NCBI GenBank assembly: GCA_004151065.3
Contig: NWUY0300002248.1
Coordinates: forward strand, 28,304 to 52,261
Length of the DNA stretch: 23,958 nucleotides
Origin: Larix sibirica
Lineage: Eukaryota; Streptophyta; Pinopsida; Pinales; Pinaceae
Direction: 5' to 3'
Part shown: in pieces, positions 10,621-21,062 of the stretch
How the letters are laid out: each line of letters starts with the position of its first letter
How positions within the stretch are numbered: position 1 is the first letter of the stretch
Position numbers and translations under genes: made by a program
The notes under the pieces: generated by a model
Told to the model about the DNA's origin: nothing
Database searches by the model: none
Seen by the model: only the letters and a program-made list of their open reading frames with translations

Positions 10621-12595
10621 ATGGAGATGGAAGATGTTCTTGATTATAACAGTGATCACTTGGCTTCGGGGGATATATGGACCTAGCGGAACTAGGGTGT
10701 TGGTTGGTGTCAGGTCTCATAGTGGGTGTGGAGGCGAACAAAGTCTGCCCTCAGACTTAGCTTTCAACCCTATTTAATCCGTTGTGGAGGGTTCTGTACT
10801 ACCTCCCTCGCCGGGTAGTTTTTATGGTGCTCCGTTCTCCTCGGTCTTGGATGGGGTCCTAACAGTGGATGAGGACCAGGATGTAAACATTTGGGGCTAC
10901 CTGGGTTCACATGTTCCCTCGTTTTCGCCTCTAGGGTCTCTTTCAGATTTTGGCAACTCTCCGGGTTTTCTGAACTCTAATGTTGGGTCGGTCTTGGGTC
11001 TATTTGCTGAAGGACTTGGTGTGGGCGGTAACCCTCTGGATACGGTGGTTAGTGCTTCTGCGGACACGATCTCCTCGCCTTGTGCGGGTTTTATTGCTGG
11101 ATTTTTGGGATCCAGCGAACATAGAGGGTTTTCTAGTCCAGCTTACGAAGGGGTTCATGGTATTCCCCTAAGGGGGGGCAGAACCGGTGACGGCGGGGAG
11201 GCTTGTTCACGGTTTAAAGTGAGACATAAATGGCTTAAAAACAAGGGGAAGGTGCCTAATTACTCACTGGGGGAGGATATTGGTTTCCAACAGATTTTAA
11301 TGACGGTCAAGACAGTGCTGGTTGGTAGGGTTTATGGAAAAACAGTGGCTCTTAAGACTGCTATCAATTGGGCTTCACAAGTTTGGTTGGAGCAAATTGG
11401 TTACGTCTCGTAGGTGGTGGCACTTTCTGGTGGTTGGTTCGCTTTCCACTTCACATTGGAGGAACATGCTTTGTGGGATCTAGGCAAGAATTGGAGTCTG
11501 GTGAATGTTCCTTTGCTGCTGAAACCTTGGAACCCTGTCTTCGATGCCATCCATGAACGCATGGATACTATACCTTTGTGGGTTTGATTACCAGGTCTCC
11601 CGCTACATTATTGGGTCGAGGAACACTTTTGGAACATTGGTAATCTCTTGGGGTCCTATTTGGATGCTGATTTTTCTTTCGTTACTTCTAAGATTTAGAA
11701 GGTTGCCCGTATTCTGGTTAACATTAATATGCGGGATGGACTTGCTGATGGTATGGACCTTCGCTAGGGACCTTCTATTTTTCCTCAAGTCCTGGATTAT
11801 GAAAATGTGCCATTTCGGTGTCGGAGGTGTCACGAATATGGCCACCCAGCTATTGAATGTAATCTACCGCTTCCCACTAAGAATGGCTCTCCCATGCAGC
11901 GGCTGGACAGGGAGGATGAATGACTTGAGGAACCGGAGGGTTCTAATCATGGTTTGGCCGCTCAAGTTCCATCTGGTTCTCCTATTTTGTCTCCGGGGTG
12001 ATGAGACTCCTTTGTCTGAAGATGTTGAAGTTCCTGATTCGGCGTCACTTGCTGACTTGGATTTTGCTTTCACTTCACCTCTCTCGGTTGGGGCTAATGG
12101 TGAGATGATGAATTCTCTTCTATGACCGACGTCCATGTCTTTGGGTACTGTTCCTTCTCCTTGCTCCTCTCCTTAATTTAATTTCTTTTTTAAAAATTTA
12201 ACTATCCCTGGACTCGATTGGGTGAAAGGTATTAAGAACTTGCATATCTCCTCTCATCTGTTAAACCCTATTTCCATGCCACCTCCTCCTCGCTGGTCAC
12301 TTCTCCTGATCCCCTCCTTCAGGAGGTAACCCATGTCCCGCCTCCTGAAGACCCCCTTGTTACTATTTCTTCTATGGATCTGCCACAGTCCCCCAATGGT
12401 TCATCTGATTCGGGCTATTTTCTTCGCTCCTCTACCAAAATATATGCTGGTGGTCTTGGGAAAGACCGGGTCCGTGTGGCCAAGGGCAGAGGATGTAAAT
12501 ATTTTCTGTCAAAAGCTAAGACCAGAGCTTGCTCAGACCTTCTGGAAGGGAAACAATTATCTATTGAACGGGCACTTAGAGCAGTGCAGGCCTAG
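10621..12595 (+). pseudogene. LINE ORF1, RNA-binding gag-like protein (broken)
   Basis: The first plausible start is ATG 10621 (MEMEDVLDYNS, frame 1). The frame then passes into frame 2 near 10,680 and stays there for most of the gene. A DUF4283-like region spans about 11,220-11,680 with landmarks VLLGRVYGK-like, LLLKPWNPVFD and LPGLPLHYW. A CCHC zinc knuckle (C-x2-C-x4-H-x4-C, CRRCHEYGHPAIEC) lies at 11,819-11,860. The C-terminal part (12,374-12,595) contains GRGCKYFLSKAK and SIERALRAVQA. In-frame stops are at 10775, 11411, 11585, 11696, 11765 and 11921. Near 11,998 a frameshift leads to a frame-3 piece ending at 12,125, and frame 2 resumes by about 12,330. The stop at 11585 replaces the Arg of the family motif WVRLPGLPLHYW. 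The normal stop lies 14 bases before the ORF2 start. In the family this protein binds the element RNA; here it cannot be made. Confidence 0.88.
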
Positions 12596-12609
12596 AAAAA
12601 GGGGAGTTA

Positions 12610-15600
12610 ATGAAGATTATGTCCTATAATTATTGGGGTCTTGCTGGTCCCTCAAAAAGATTAGATTTGCGGTGGGTGCTGGATCTTGAGCATCCATATA
12701 TTTTGTTGTTATAGGAAACTATGAGTGGGGGTTTAGAAGTTTCTGCGAAGTTAAAATGTTGGTTTCTGGGCTGGAATTTTGAGGCCTCGGATGCTAGAGG
12801 GAGATCTGGTGGTTTGGCTGTGGGTTGGTGAGAGGCTCGTATTAGGGTCACCAATCTACGGGGGATGGATTATGTACTGGACTTATCCTTGTGATCTTTG
12901 GATTTTAATAAAGAATTTACTGTTGTTAACATTTATGGTCCTTGTTGTGATCGAATTCCCTTCTGGGAGTCGTTGCTGAGTAAAGAGGTGATTAAAGGAG
13001 ACTTTGTGATCCTGGGGGGGGATCTTAATTTTTCTATGGGGCAGGCTGAAGTCTGGGGTCCTCATGCCCAGGTGGACTCGCTTATGGATTTTTTTATTAG
13101 GAAGTTGGTTGAAGGTAATTTGATTAATGTCGAACCTGTCTGTCTTAAACCATCCTGGAGAAACAAAAGGGTGGGTGAGGATCGGGTTACGAAAAGATTG
13201 GACAGATTCTTGTTTGCAGATCAACTGGTGGATAATTTCTTTCATATTCGTCAAGTTAGTTCAGGGGGTTGTTATGATCATGACCCTATTTTTATTGAGA
13301 TAAAGGATGGCCCTGTTAAGCCGCCTTGCCCCATGAAATTTAATAAGATCTGGTTTAAGGACCAAACCTTTTTAGACTTATTTCAATCTTTATGGATTCC
13401 ATACCAGCCTAGAAACAACATCTCGGTTGCATTTCATTTTGCTGAGAACATCAAAAATCTTAAGGGATCGATCAAGAAATGGGCGGCTGATAAAAGAATC
13501 AAGGATGATCGAGAGCTCAAGTTGATTGAGGGGAAAATAGCATCCATTGCTATGAGTGCTGGGGGTGGTTTCTTGTCCTCTGACTCCAAGGATTATTTGG
13601 CTCGATTGGAAGGGTGCAGGAATCAAATTCTTTCGGATCTGGAGGAGACTTGGCGCTTGAAGAGTAGGGCTATTTGGTTAGAAAGTGGAGATGAAAATTC
13701 TAAATTCTTCCACGCATATGCTAAAGGGAGACGATCTACAAATACTATTTGGAGCTTAGAGGATCACCAGGGCACTTCGCATCATACATTTGATGGGATG
13801 GCAGGAGTTGGGGTTCAACACTTCCAGGATCTTTTCAAGGATAATGACAGGGTTAATATTGAGGAAGTCATAAGGGTGGCTCAAATGTTCCCATGGTTTT
13901 TGGAGGAGGAGGACAACATAATCAAAATGGATGTCTTTACTGCGGATGAATTAAAGGAGGTGCTCTCTGGCTTTCAGAAAGACAAAAGCCCTGGGCCTGA
14001 TGATTGGACTATAGAATTTTTTCTGGGGCTTTTTTATTTCATTGGTGATGATCTTCTTCGTCTGGTTGAATATACACGACTAGAAGGAAGGATACCGGCT
14101 AGCATTAATTATACTTTCATTGCCTTAATTCCAAAGGTGGGCATCCCATCTTCGCTGAATGAATTTCGCCCTATTTCTTTATGCAATTGTGTTTATAAGA
14201 TTGTCACTAAAATCATTGCTCGATGCCTTAAGTCCATCCTCTCTACACACATATCTGAGGAGCAATTTGGGTTTCTGGAAGGTCATCAGATTCATGAAGC
14301 CATTGGGGTTGCACAGGAGGGTCTGCATAGTATTAAAACTAAGAAGTTGAAGGGGGCAGCTCTTAAAATTGATCCATCAAAGGCATATGATAAAGTAAGT
14401 TGGCTTTACCTACGTCTCATGCTTACTCATTTGGGTTTTGACATTGGTTTCATCCGGTGGGTTATGAGCTGCATAACCACTGTTTCCTTCTCGGTACTCA
14501 TTAATGGGGTTGCTACACCTTTCTTCCATTCAGGCCGTGGTTTGAGACAGGGTTGTCCGTTATCTCCTCTGCTCTTTTTGCTTGTTGCGGAAGGTTTGAG
14601 TCGAGCCATAAAAGAGGCCAGGAGGTTGGGTATTTTCATAGCTATTAAGGTTGCTCCTGATTTATACATTACCCATCTACTTTTTGTTGATGACATCCTC
14701 ATCTTCTGCTTGGGCTCTCAGAGGGATGGAAACAAATTGAAAGAGATTTTGGACCTTTTTTCTTGTGCTACTGGGATGGAAATTAATGCTGGTAAGTCCA
14801 CCTTGACTACTACTCAGTGATGAGGAATTGTTGTTGTATACTCAGCTTTTTCCCTTTTCACATCTTACTGTTGGGGATGGATTGAAGTATTTGGGTTTTA
14901 GTTTGAAACCACATGACTATAAGAAACAAGACTTGGTGTGGTTGATTGAAAAATTGGAAAAAAGGTTGAGATGTCGGAGTTTTAAGTGGCTGTCCAGAGC
15001 TAGAAGGTTGGTTTTGGCCAAATCGGTTTTGGAGGCTATTCCGGTTTACTGGATGTCCCTGGCTTGGGTTCTTAGGGGCATCCTAGATCAAGCTAGGAGA
15101 ATTTGTTTTCGATTTCTATGGAGTGTTAAGGAGGATGCTTTTGTCTCTCCTTGGGTCAGGTGGGATCGGATTGTCGTCCCTAAAGCATTGGGGTGATGGT
15201 TTGAAGAATATATTTTCCTTCGCCAAAGCTCTGGCGGCTAAGTGTGGGTGGAGGCTGATCAAATCTGGAGGGTTTTGGGCTCGGGTTATGATCCACAAAT
15301 ACACTGCTCCTGTTTCGATTGACTGTTGGATCTGGAAACCGCACAAATCGCATTTACGGTGGAACTGTCATTTGGAAGGCGATGGTAACTTCTTTCCATG
15401 TTATCGAGTAAGATTTGGCTTGGGATGTTGGAAATGGCCATAAGGTCCGAATTGGATGGGACCCTTGGGTGGGTTGTGAACTACAACATCTGCTACCGGA
15501 GGGGACTATTGAAGCCCTTGGTCAAAGGGGCATAATTTATCTTCATCAACTTGCTGATCAGGAGGCTCTATTTGTGGGATGTCAAGAATGGCTTACGGCT

Positions 15601-16736
15601 AACTCCTTCGGTCTCGGGGAGGATGAGGAGATGGAATTGGCTTGATATCTTCGGGCTCTCGGTATGGATCACATTTCCGCGGGGGTACAGGAGGATGATC
15701 TTTGTTGGGATGGGGACCCTTCGGGCAACTACACACCTAAAGGAGGATATAATAGGATCAGTGCTGATTTGGTGCAAAGGGAGCCGATGTGGTGGCGGAA
15801 CAAGGTATGGAAACTTCAGTGTCCTCACAAGACTTGACTTTTCATGTGGTGCTCTCTTATGAACCGGGTTCCTACTTGGGATTTTCTTCAGAAGAGGAAT
15901 AAACAGGGGTCGGGTTGGTGCATTTTATGTCGTCAGAGTGAAGAGACGGTGGGACACCTTTTTCTTCAGTGTTCATACATTCATGTTGTTTGGGAGATTG
16001 TTTCCAGAATACTGAAGGTTCTTTTCCGAGGGGTAGGGACATCCTTGATTAATGCTTGGCAATAGTGGTACCATTTCCCGATTTTTCAGAATTACAGAGC
16101 GCTGCCCTTATTGGTTGTCTGGGGAGTTCGGCTTACCAGGAAAAAGCGAGCGTTTTTGGACACTGAATGTATGCCTGCTCAAACTGTTGCTTATTGCTGT
16201 GGTCACTTTTATCTTGTAAATGAATCAAACAATTTGTTGACATCAGAATTGTTCAGCATGTGGAAATTGATCGCTCCCAATCGTGGGGCTTTTTCGACGG
16301 TGCTTGCCAAAACAATATTTGTGGGGGTGGGGCTTTGCTTTTTCTTTCACCTGTACATTTCTTTGAAATGTCGCTGGGATTTGGGGCTGGGAGTAACAAT
16401 CTAGTGGAGATTTTAAGCCTAAAGTTCCTTGTCATCTTTGCACTTGAGAAGGGGTGCCAGAATATAACAGTTTTTGGGGACTCTATGAATGTCATCAAAT
16501 GGGTCTCTAGAACACAACTTTGTCAAAATTGCAGACTCTCAAACATCTTAGCTTTCATCCGGAATTCCACTACATCTTTTGACATCTTTACATGCATGCA
16601 TTTCTACAGGGAAAATAATGAAGAAGCAGACCGAGCATCGAAAGAGGGGTTGCTATTGGGAACTGGGATCTGGAGGATTAAAGAATTTTCTGATGGCTTG
16701 GTCAAGGAATTCTATCATAGGCCATTCATAGATTGA
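12610..16736 (+). pseudogene. LINE ORF2: endonuclease, reverse transcriptase, zf-RVT, RNase H (broken)
   Basis: ORF2 starts at ATG 12610 (MKIMSYNYWGLAG) in frame 1. The APE endonuclease (to about 13,310) shows the start-region Asn, the Glu of L-stop-ET, SGGLAVGW, GGDLNFS and YDHDP. The RT region (about 13,930-14,800) shows SPGPDDW, FRPISLCN, KIDPSKAYD, RQGCPLSP, FVDD at 14,683-14,694 and GMEINAGKS. A zf-RVT region follows (about 15,790-16,000, CILC...HLFLQC), then RNase H with acidic residues at 16296, 16407, 16479 and 16629. Stops are TAG 12712, TGA 12829, TGA 12892, TAA 15409, TGA 15643, TGA 15835 and TAG 16063. Frameshifts lie near 14,806-14,820 (1 to 2), 15,190-15,200 (2 to 3), 15,345-15,357 (3 to 1) and between 16,111 and 16,260 (1 to 3). 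From 12,898 to 14,820 it is open for 640 codons. In the family this protein nicks target DNA and copies the RNA; this copy encodes no full-length enzyme. Confidence 0.93.
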
Positions 16737-17148
16737 TGGGTCTTCTATGATACTTTTCTGGTTTTGATTGGTTCATCATATTCACATAGTTTTATATCGG
16801 CGGTAGTGGCACTCTCATTATGACATGTTACAATGGGTTCTTTTTTGCTGTTTCTATATATGCATTTCTGTTTGCATAACTCGGCACATCCAGGGGCCAC
16901 AGCTTATGGCTCGTCTCATTGGTTAATTTTTGCTTTATTCTGCTGAAACATATACAGGATCTCTGAAATTTTTGTATGTATAATTGTATTTTCTGGAACC
17001 TTTACACTTAAATGTGGAGGCAGTATCAGTTTATCTCTCAAACTGTTTTTCAAGACAGCAAAGACACTCTCAAAGAGTGAAGTTGATCAATGTAATTTTG
17101 TATTCGAAAGATGAAATAAAATTATGCTTTTTTCTGAGGAAAAAAAAA
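16737..17148 (+). other. LINE 3' UTR with poly(A) tail
   Basis: About 400 non-coding bases follow the ORF2 stop. They contain AATAAA at 17,115-17,120 and end in nine A residues (17,140-17,148), after which composition changes abruptly to AT-rich DNA. This is the expected 3' end of an L1-type insertion. The 75-codon frame crossing the tail (16,984-17,211) is not a gene. Confidence 0.8.
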
Positions 17149-17379
17149 GTAAATATGAATGACATGATATTATTTTTAATATTTTTTAAATATAGATATC
17201 ATTATGATTGATTATTTAATATTATGATTTTTTATATTTAAATTTTAAATTATAAAATTATATTTCATTTTAAAAGTTAAAACATTTTGTTTTCTAAAAA
17301 TATTTTTTATAATATAATATAATTAATAGTTGATATAAATTTGGGTGAAATTTTTAATCATAAGAAATATTTTTATCCA
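17149..17379. other. Very AT-rich spacer between the two LINEs
   Basis: About 230 bases are almost entirely A and T, with reiterated ATTTTAAAT-like words. There is no coding frame, and a target-site duplication for the upstream LINE could not be recognised. Similar AT-rich DNA is a common L1 target. Confidence 0.6.
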
Positions 17380-18618
17380 ATATAAATAAATATGTGCATA
17401 TCCAATGCAAACTTTTCCATTACTTTTGTGGTCGAGGATTTTATGCTTTTTTCTTCAAGCATAAAGTGGATAGAGGTCTTATCTTCATAAATGGTTCATA
17501 TTTTTACGGAAATAGAGACATGCATTTAAACATATGGACTTTGAGTTTTGATCTAAACCTGGATGTCCCCTTAGTTTTTTCAATTTGGGTTGGGCTCCCT
17601 CATCTCCCACTCCATTGCTAGGGACCAGACTTCTTAAGAAACATCAACAATTCCCTTGGAAAATATATAGACAATGTTGAACTAAAGGAAGGAATGTTCT
17701 CATGTGCCAAGATTTGTGTTGTGGTCGATATGGAAAAAGGACTATCGGAAGTGGTGATGCTCACCCTCTACAACTAGAGGCACTTGTAGAAGATAGATTA
17801 TGCACAAATTCCTTCTAAATGCAAAATGTGCCATGTGTATGGACACTTAACAAAAAATTGCAAAATGAACCAATGAATCGGCACAACTACAACAAACAAG
17901 GAATATCAATGGTCGACTATGCCAAAAATGATATCCAATGTTAAGCAGCAAGGTCCCTCTAGGGCTTTGACCCCTTTTTCCTCGTCGTGACCCCCATCAG
18001 TGCCCTCCAAGAAATCCATGGCATTGAATGCACTCATGCACCAAACCTCCGTTGACACAGTTGTACAAGGACCCCCCCAACAAGCCCTAATCATCCCCTA
18101 ACCCACATCAATCCATTTGAGGCTCTACATCAAGAAGATGCTGTCATTGAACAAATCTTGTGCCAACCAACCTAAAGATCCCATCATCCAAACCAGTCCC
18201 ACGGAAATTTTTTTCATGCCATCCTTCTCCTTCTCCTTCTCATATGATGACAGGATCTCAGATCGACAAGAGGAGATCAACAACGTCACTGAAAAATCCC
18301 TTACAAATCTTGACAAGGAGAAGGGACCTTGCTTAGACTGAGGATAAAGAAAAAGAAGAGAATCCTAAAGAGGATCACCAACCAAAAAAGGTGGGGCATA
18401 GACCGGAAAAGGAAAATCCACGGGAAGAGGCAAATAAGGACAAGATCCTCAACAATCATATCACCATTGAAAAATCTCTACTAGGAAACAACCTATCCAA
18501 CACCATGAAAAACATAGGGGCTAAAGTTCCTTTGCAAGATCAAAACATTACTTGGAAGAACTCTAAAGCCAAGGAATCCTCGTTGGGAGGAGGCAACATA
18601 TCTAATTGTTCTAAATGA
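17380..18618 (+). pseudogene. ORF1 of the second LINE, 5'-truncated and broken
   Basis: Frame 3 reads through the end of a DUF4283-like region, with landmarks GRGFYAFFF, GSYFYGNRDMHLNIWTL and IWVGLPHLPLHC. A CCHC knuckle (C-x2-C-x4-H-x4-C) lies at 17,820-17,861. Beyond it is a low-complexity charged tail rich in Lys, Glu and Asn (18,117-18,618), partly in frame 3 and finally in frame 1. In-frame stops include TAG 17619, where the family has Trp after LPLHC/Y, two TAGs about 40-55 bases before the knuckle, and a TGA soon after it. The 5' third of ORF1 is absent. The final TGA (18616-18618) overlaps the ORF2 start in the string ATGATGA. The family role is element-RNA binding; this copy is non-functional. 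Confidence 0.83.
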
Positions 18619-19556
18619 TGAAAACTGTCTCTTGGAACTTCCGTGGGATTGATAACAAGCACAAATAAGCAATTATCAAAGATCTGATCAATTCAAAGAA
18701 ATTATCTATCCTCCTCAAGGAGACAAAACTCAAGGTAGATGAAATGTTATCTTTATCCAAAAAGGAATGGAGAAATTATGATGGAGCAACAATCAACTCA
18801 AGGGCAGCCTCAGGGGGATTATGCACACTCTGGGAGCGCATCACCTTCACGATTGAATCCTAGCTCCAAACTCACATTGGTTGTTCACATTCCTTCTTAA
18901 TTTTCAAACTAATATCATGTATCATCTTTTCGATATTTACATGCCTGTGGACTACTTTGAAAAACAAAATTGTAGGACATCTTTGTAGGCACTCACTGGC
19001 ACAAAGATTGCTAAGAAAAATGAGGGGGAAATCTAACACGAGCTTTGTTAAGAGATCACATGGAAGATCTAATCCCGGAATGGGATCTTATTGATGTAAA
19101 TCCCTTACAAGGTCACTACACTTGGTCCAACAAAAGCACTGGTCCAAGCCACATTTTAGCTCAGCTTGATAAATTCCTTGTCCGTAGTGACCTTTACATC
19201 CAGGATCATTCTATCTCCTCCCACGTAATTCCTTTTGGTATTTTCGATCATAAATCCTTTTATCTTTTTCAAGTCGATCTACAATGTGGCTCGGACGAGT
19301 GCTTTTGTTGGACCAAGTGTAGTGACCTTGCAAGGGCTTTACATCAATAATATCTCATTTTGAGATTAGATCTTCCATTAGCACTCACCAAACTTTGGTC
19401 CCATCCCCTTTTGCTTCAACTCCATATGGCTTCAACATCAACAATCTCTTCCCCTTATTACAACCGAATGGTCTAAAACCTTTTGTGGCTCCCCTAACTA
19501 CATCCTTGCACCAAGAGTCGAGGTGCTCTACAACCTAGTATGGGGGAGATGTTGTC
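18615..19556 (+). pseudogene. ORF2 start of the second LINE: APE endonuclease remnant
   Basis: ORF2 begins at ATG 18615 or 18618 with VSWNFRGIDNK, the usual start of the L1 endonuclease, followed by LSILLKETKL with the catalytic Glu. A TAA interrupts after DNKHK and a TAG lies after TFTIES. The middle is degraded. Reading frame 1 resumes at about 19,036 (LTRALLRDHMEDLIPEWDLI, then HYTWSN, LDKFLVRSD) and reaches FDHKS, the equivalent of the catalytic SDH motif. Frame 2 then continues from 19,388 (FGPIPFCFNSIWL, TTEWSK, GSPNYIL) to about 19,556, where similarity stops. No reverse transcriptase region follows. In the family this domain nicks the target DNA; this is an inactive remnant. Confidence 0.85.
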
Positions 19557-19558
19557 AT

Positions 19559-19593
19559 GTAAGGTAACATAACATAACGTAACGTTACATTAA
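19559..19593 (+). repeat. Short TAACA/TAACG-type motif, copy 1, beside an N
   Basis: This stretch (GTAAGGTAACATAACATAAC and following) contains the 10-bp palindrome GTAACGTTAC at 19,579-19,588. It nearly matches 22,124-22,157, with two internal mismatches over about 32 bases. It lies exactly between the end of the second LINE fragment and the N at 19594. Confidence 0.8.
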
Positions 19594-19594
19594 N
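19594..19594. other. Undetermined base (N) next to repeats
   Basis: A single N sits between the TAACG motif and the (TC)n microsatellite, a typical place for an assembly ambiguity or closed gap. Confidence 0.95.
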
Positions 19595-19595
19595 A

Positions 19596-19622
19596 TCTCT
19601 CTCTCTCTCTCTCTCTCTCTCT
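19596..19622 (+). repeat. (TC)n microsatellite
   Basis: About 13 uninterrupted TC units follow the N at 19594. Confidence 0.95.
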
Positions 19623-19918
19623 TGAAGTGAGAGGGTGGTCGATTGTGTTTGGCTCAAGGGGAAAAACAAACCCTCTGCCTAGTGGGTACAAATTTTGAAA
19701 AACTATCATTCGACCTTGTTATGAATTGAAACCGGTTAGTTGTGGGACGTGGATTGTTATGTCATACCCCCAGCTAATTCTACCAATGATTTAGGTGAAC
19801 TTTCTTTGGTGGAAATTATGCGATGTTGATTAATAGTGGCGTTCCTAAGGTATTAGTGAAGGGTTACCACTATTATGCATTTGGAATATAAGTCGTAGGA
19901 GAGTCTAAACTCATTATT

Positions 19919-20130
19919 GTGGAATTGGTTGGTGCCAAGTTCCTGAACTTGAAGAAAGAAACTATGTTATTTGGGTGGGAAATTGGTTGGTTCCAAATCC
20001 TTGAGCCCCATAACTTGGAAAGCTGAATCATATGGCCGATGTGGAATTGGTGGGTGCCAAGTTTTGAACCCTGGGAAGATAAATTACACTGTCTGGTGTG
20101 GTGTTGGTGTGTGCCAAGTTGGGGAAGATA
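19919..20130 (+). repeat. Degenerate tandem repeat, four units of about 56-66 bases
   Basis: The units begin at about 19,919, 19,975, 20,041 and 20,098. Each opens with a variant of GTGGAATTGGTGGGTGCCAA and often contains a later GAAGATAA/AACTTGG-type stretch. The second unit is the most diverged. Confidence 0.7.
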
Positions 20131-20453
20131 ACTTGGTAATGTTTACCCTTTTAACTGTTCATATTTCTTCCTTATAACCTTGAGCGTTCTCCTAGTGAAT
20201 TCATAGTATTAGCTCGGGGTGGTACCTTGTTGAGAGATTTATGAGCAAGGCGGCCTACAGTTGGGTTGAGCGTTCCTCACACCCAGCCAGTTGCTCAAAC
20301 TATCATTTATACAGATAAGTACTTGTACTCTGTATCAATTTTAATATTACCTTGTATGTTTTTAATGGGTGAATGGATCCTGTAGGATTTGTGTTGTTAT
20401 CCGTGTTAAATATGAAGCTACACCTTTAGAATATTCAGGTTTGAAATTATATA

Positions 20454-20470
20454 TGTGTGTGTGTGTGTGT
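20454..20470 (+). repeat. (TG)n microsatellite
   Basis: A short TG run ends directly before the left edge of the 1,924-bp repeated unit. Confidence 0.9.
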
Positions 20471-20985
20471 ATGTCCATTGGATGTAGCTTGGGTGGTTGG
20501 GAGTACTGATTGATAACCTCCCCACCCAAATTCATTTACTTGTAAGTGACATGCCGGGCTCTTAATTGAACCACCATTGTTCAGACAATGTTCAGACTCC
20601 TTATAATATCATAGAGTAGCAGAGAAGTATCGTGGATGTGGCAGCATCGATCCCCGAGGCATGAACCACATAAAAAAATGAAAGCAAAAAATAAATAATA
20701 AAATTATTTAGTTTCAATTTTACATTTTATATATTAAATTAAAAATAAAACAAATATACATTCATTTTAAATCTAGATTTATCAAGTATTTAGAGGGACC
20801 AAATTTCTTAAGATGATTTTTTTTTTATTATGTCCTCGACATATAGTTTTCTGTCAGGGACATTAATCGGGAGGGTTTTTGCACATTTTTTTGCAGGATG
20901 AAGGTCTTGCCAAAGTCTATAGCAATTTTTTATTTTGATGGTTTTTTTAAATATGATTTATCTCTATTTTCATTGGCTCCATCAG

Positions 20986-21043
20986 CCATGACGTCGGCCC
21001 GAGTTCTTATGCTCCAAGCCCCGCCAACGTGCTGACGTCATGG
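20986..21043. promoter_or_regulatory. Inverted pair of TGACGTC motifs (bZIP/CRE-like), unit A
   Basis: CCATGACGTCGGC (20,986-20,998) and GCTGACGTCATGG (21,031-21,043) form an inverted repeat with one mismatch, separated by 32 bases. The right arm contains the perfect palindrome TGACGTCA, the classic CRE/TGA-factor site bound by plant bZIP proteins. An ATTGG (reverse CCAAT) lies shortly upstream at about 20,972. Regulatory function is inferred from the motif only. Confidence 0.45.
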
Positions 21044-21062
21044 GAGGTTTACATGCATTCAG

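Larger units (their letters stand above)
10330..17148 (+). mobile_element. Nearly full-length plant L1-type LINE, inactive
   Basis: In order this contains a GC-richer 5' leader, ORF1 (DUF4283-like region plus CCHC knuckle), ORF2 (APE endonuclease, RT, zf-RVT, RNase H), a 3' UTR with AATAAA at 17115-17120 and a terminal run of nine A at 17140-17148. This is the layout of plant L1-clade non-LTR retrotransposons, which insert by target-primed reverse transcription. The left edge is approximate, placed from the composition change upstream of ORF1. I found no convincing target-site duplication. Both ORFs carry several nonsense codons and frameshifts, so the copy is dead, but the length of about 6.8 kb shows little or no 5' truncation. 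The element separates spacer DNA from a second, unrelated LINE fragment. Confidence 0.9.
17380..19556 (+). mobile_element. Fragment of a second, different LINE (ORF1 part plus endonuclease only)
   Basis: This is a separate L1-type family from the element at 10.3-17.1 kb. Its zinc knuckle (CKMCHVYGHLTKNC) and endonuclease sequences differ clearly. The fragment begins inside the DUF4283-like region of ORF1, includes the ORF1/ORF2 junction, and ends just after the endonuclease domain. RT, RNase H, 3' UTR and poly(A) are all missing. Loss of the 3' part is unusual for LINE copies, which are normally 5'-truncated, so the right edge is more likely a later deletion, insertion or assembly join. That edge lies within 40 bases of the N at 19594. 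Confidence 0.85.
19623..20471. other. Unassigned sequence before the repeated unit
   Basis: About 850 bases have no recognisable protein. It contains a degenerate four-unit tandem repeat (19,919-20,130) and ends in a (TG)n run. The 68-codon frame at 19,971-20,177 lies inside the tandem repeat and is probably its by-product. The sequence could belong to the LTR of an unidentified retrotransposon, but no paired LTR, primer-binding site or coding region supports that. Confidence 0.4.

Noticed and set aside
12883-13254. 123-codon minus frame opposite LINE ORF2, and other minus frames at 11,603-12,136 and 15,116-15,828
   Set aside because: These are antisense shadows of the clearly recognisable LINE coding sequence.
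17140-17175. Target-site duplication for the first LINE
   Set aside because: I compared the bases after the poly(A) with 10,080-10,400 and found only short chance matches such as GAATGACA.
19540-19560. Polypurine-tract-like GGGGGAGA followed by TG, suggesting a 3' LTR start
   Set aside because: The same bases continue the coding-like frame of the second LINE (ending near NLVWGR), and no matching second LTR, primer-binding site or polyprotein is present.
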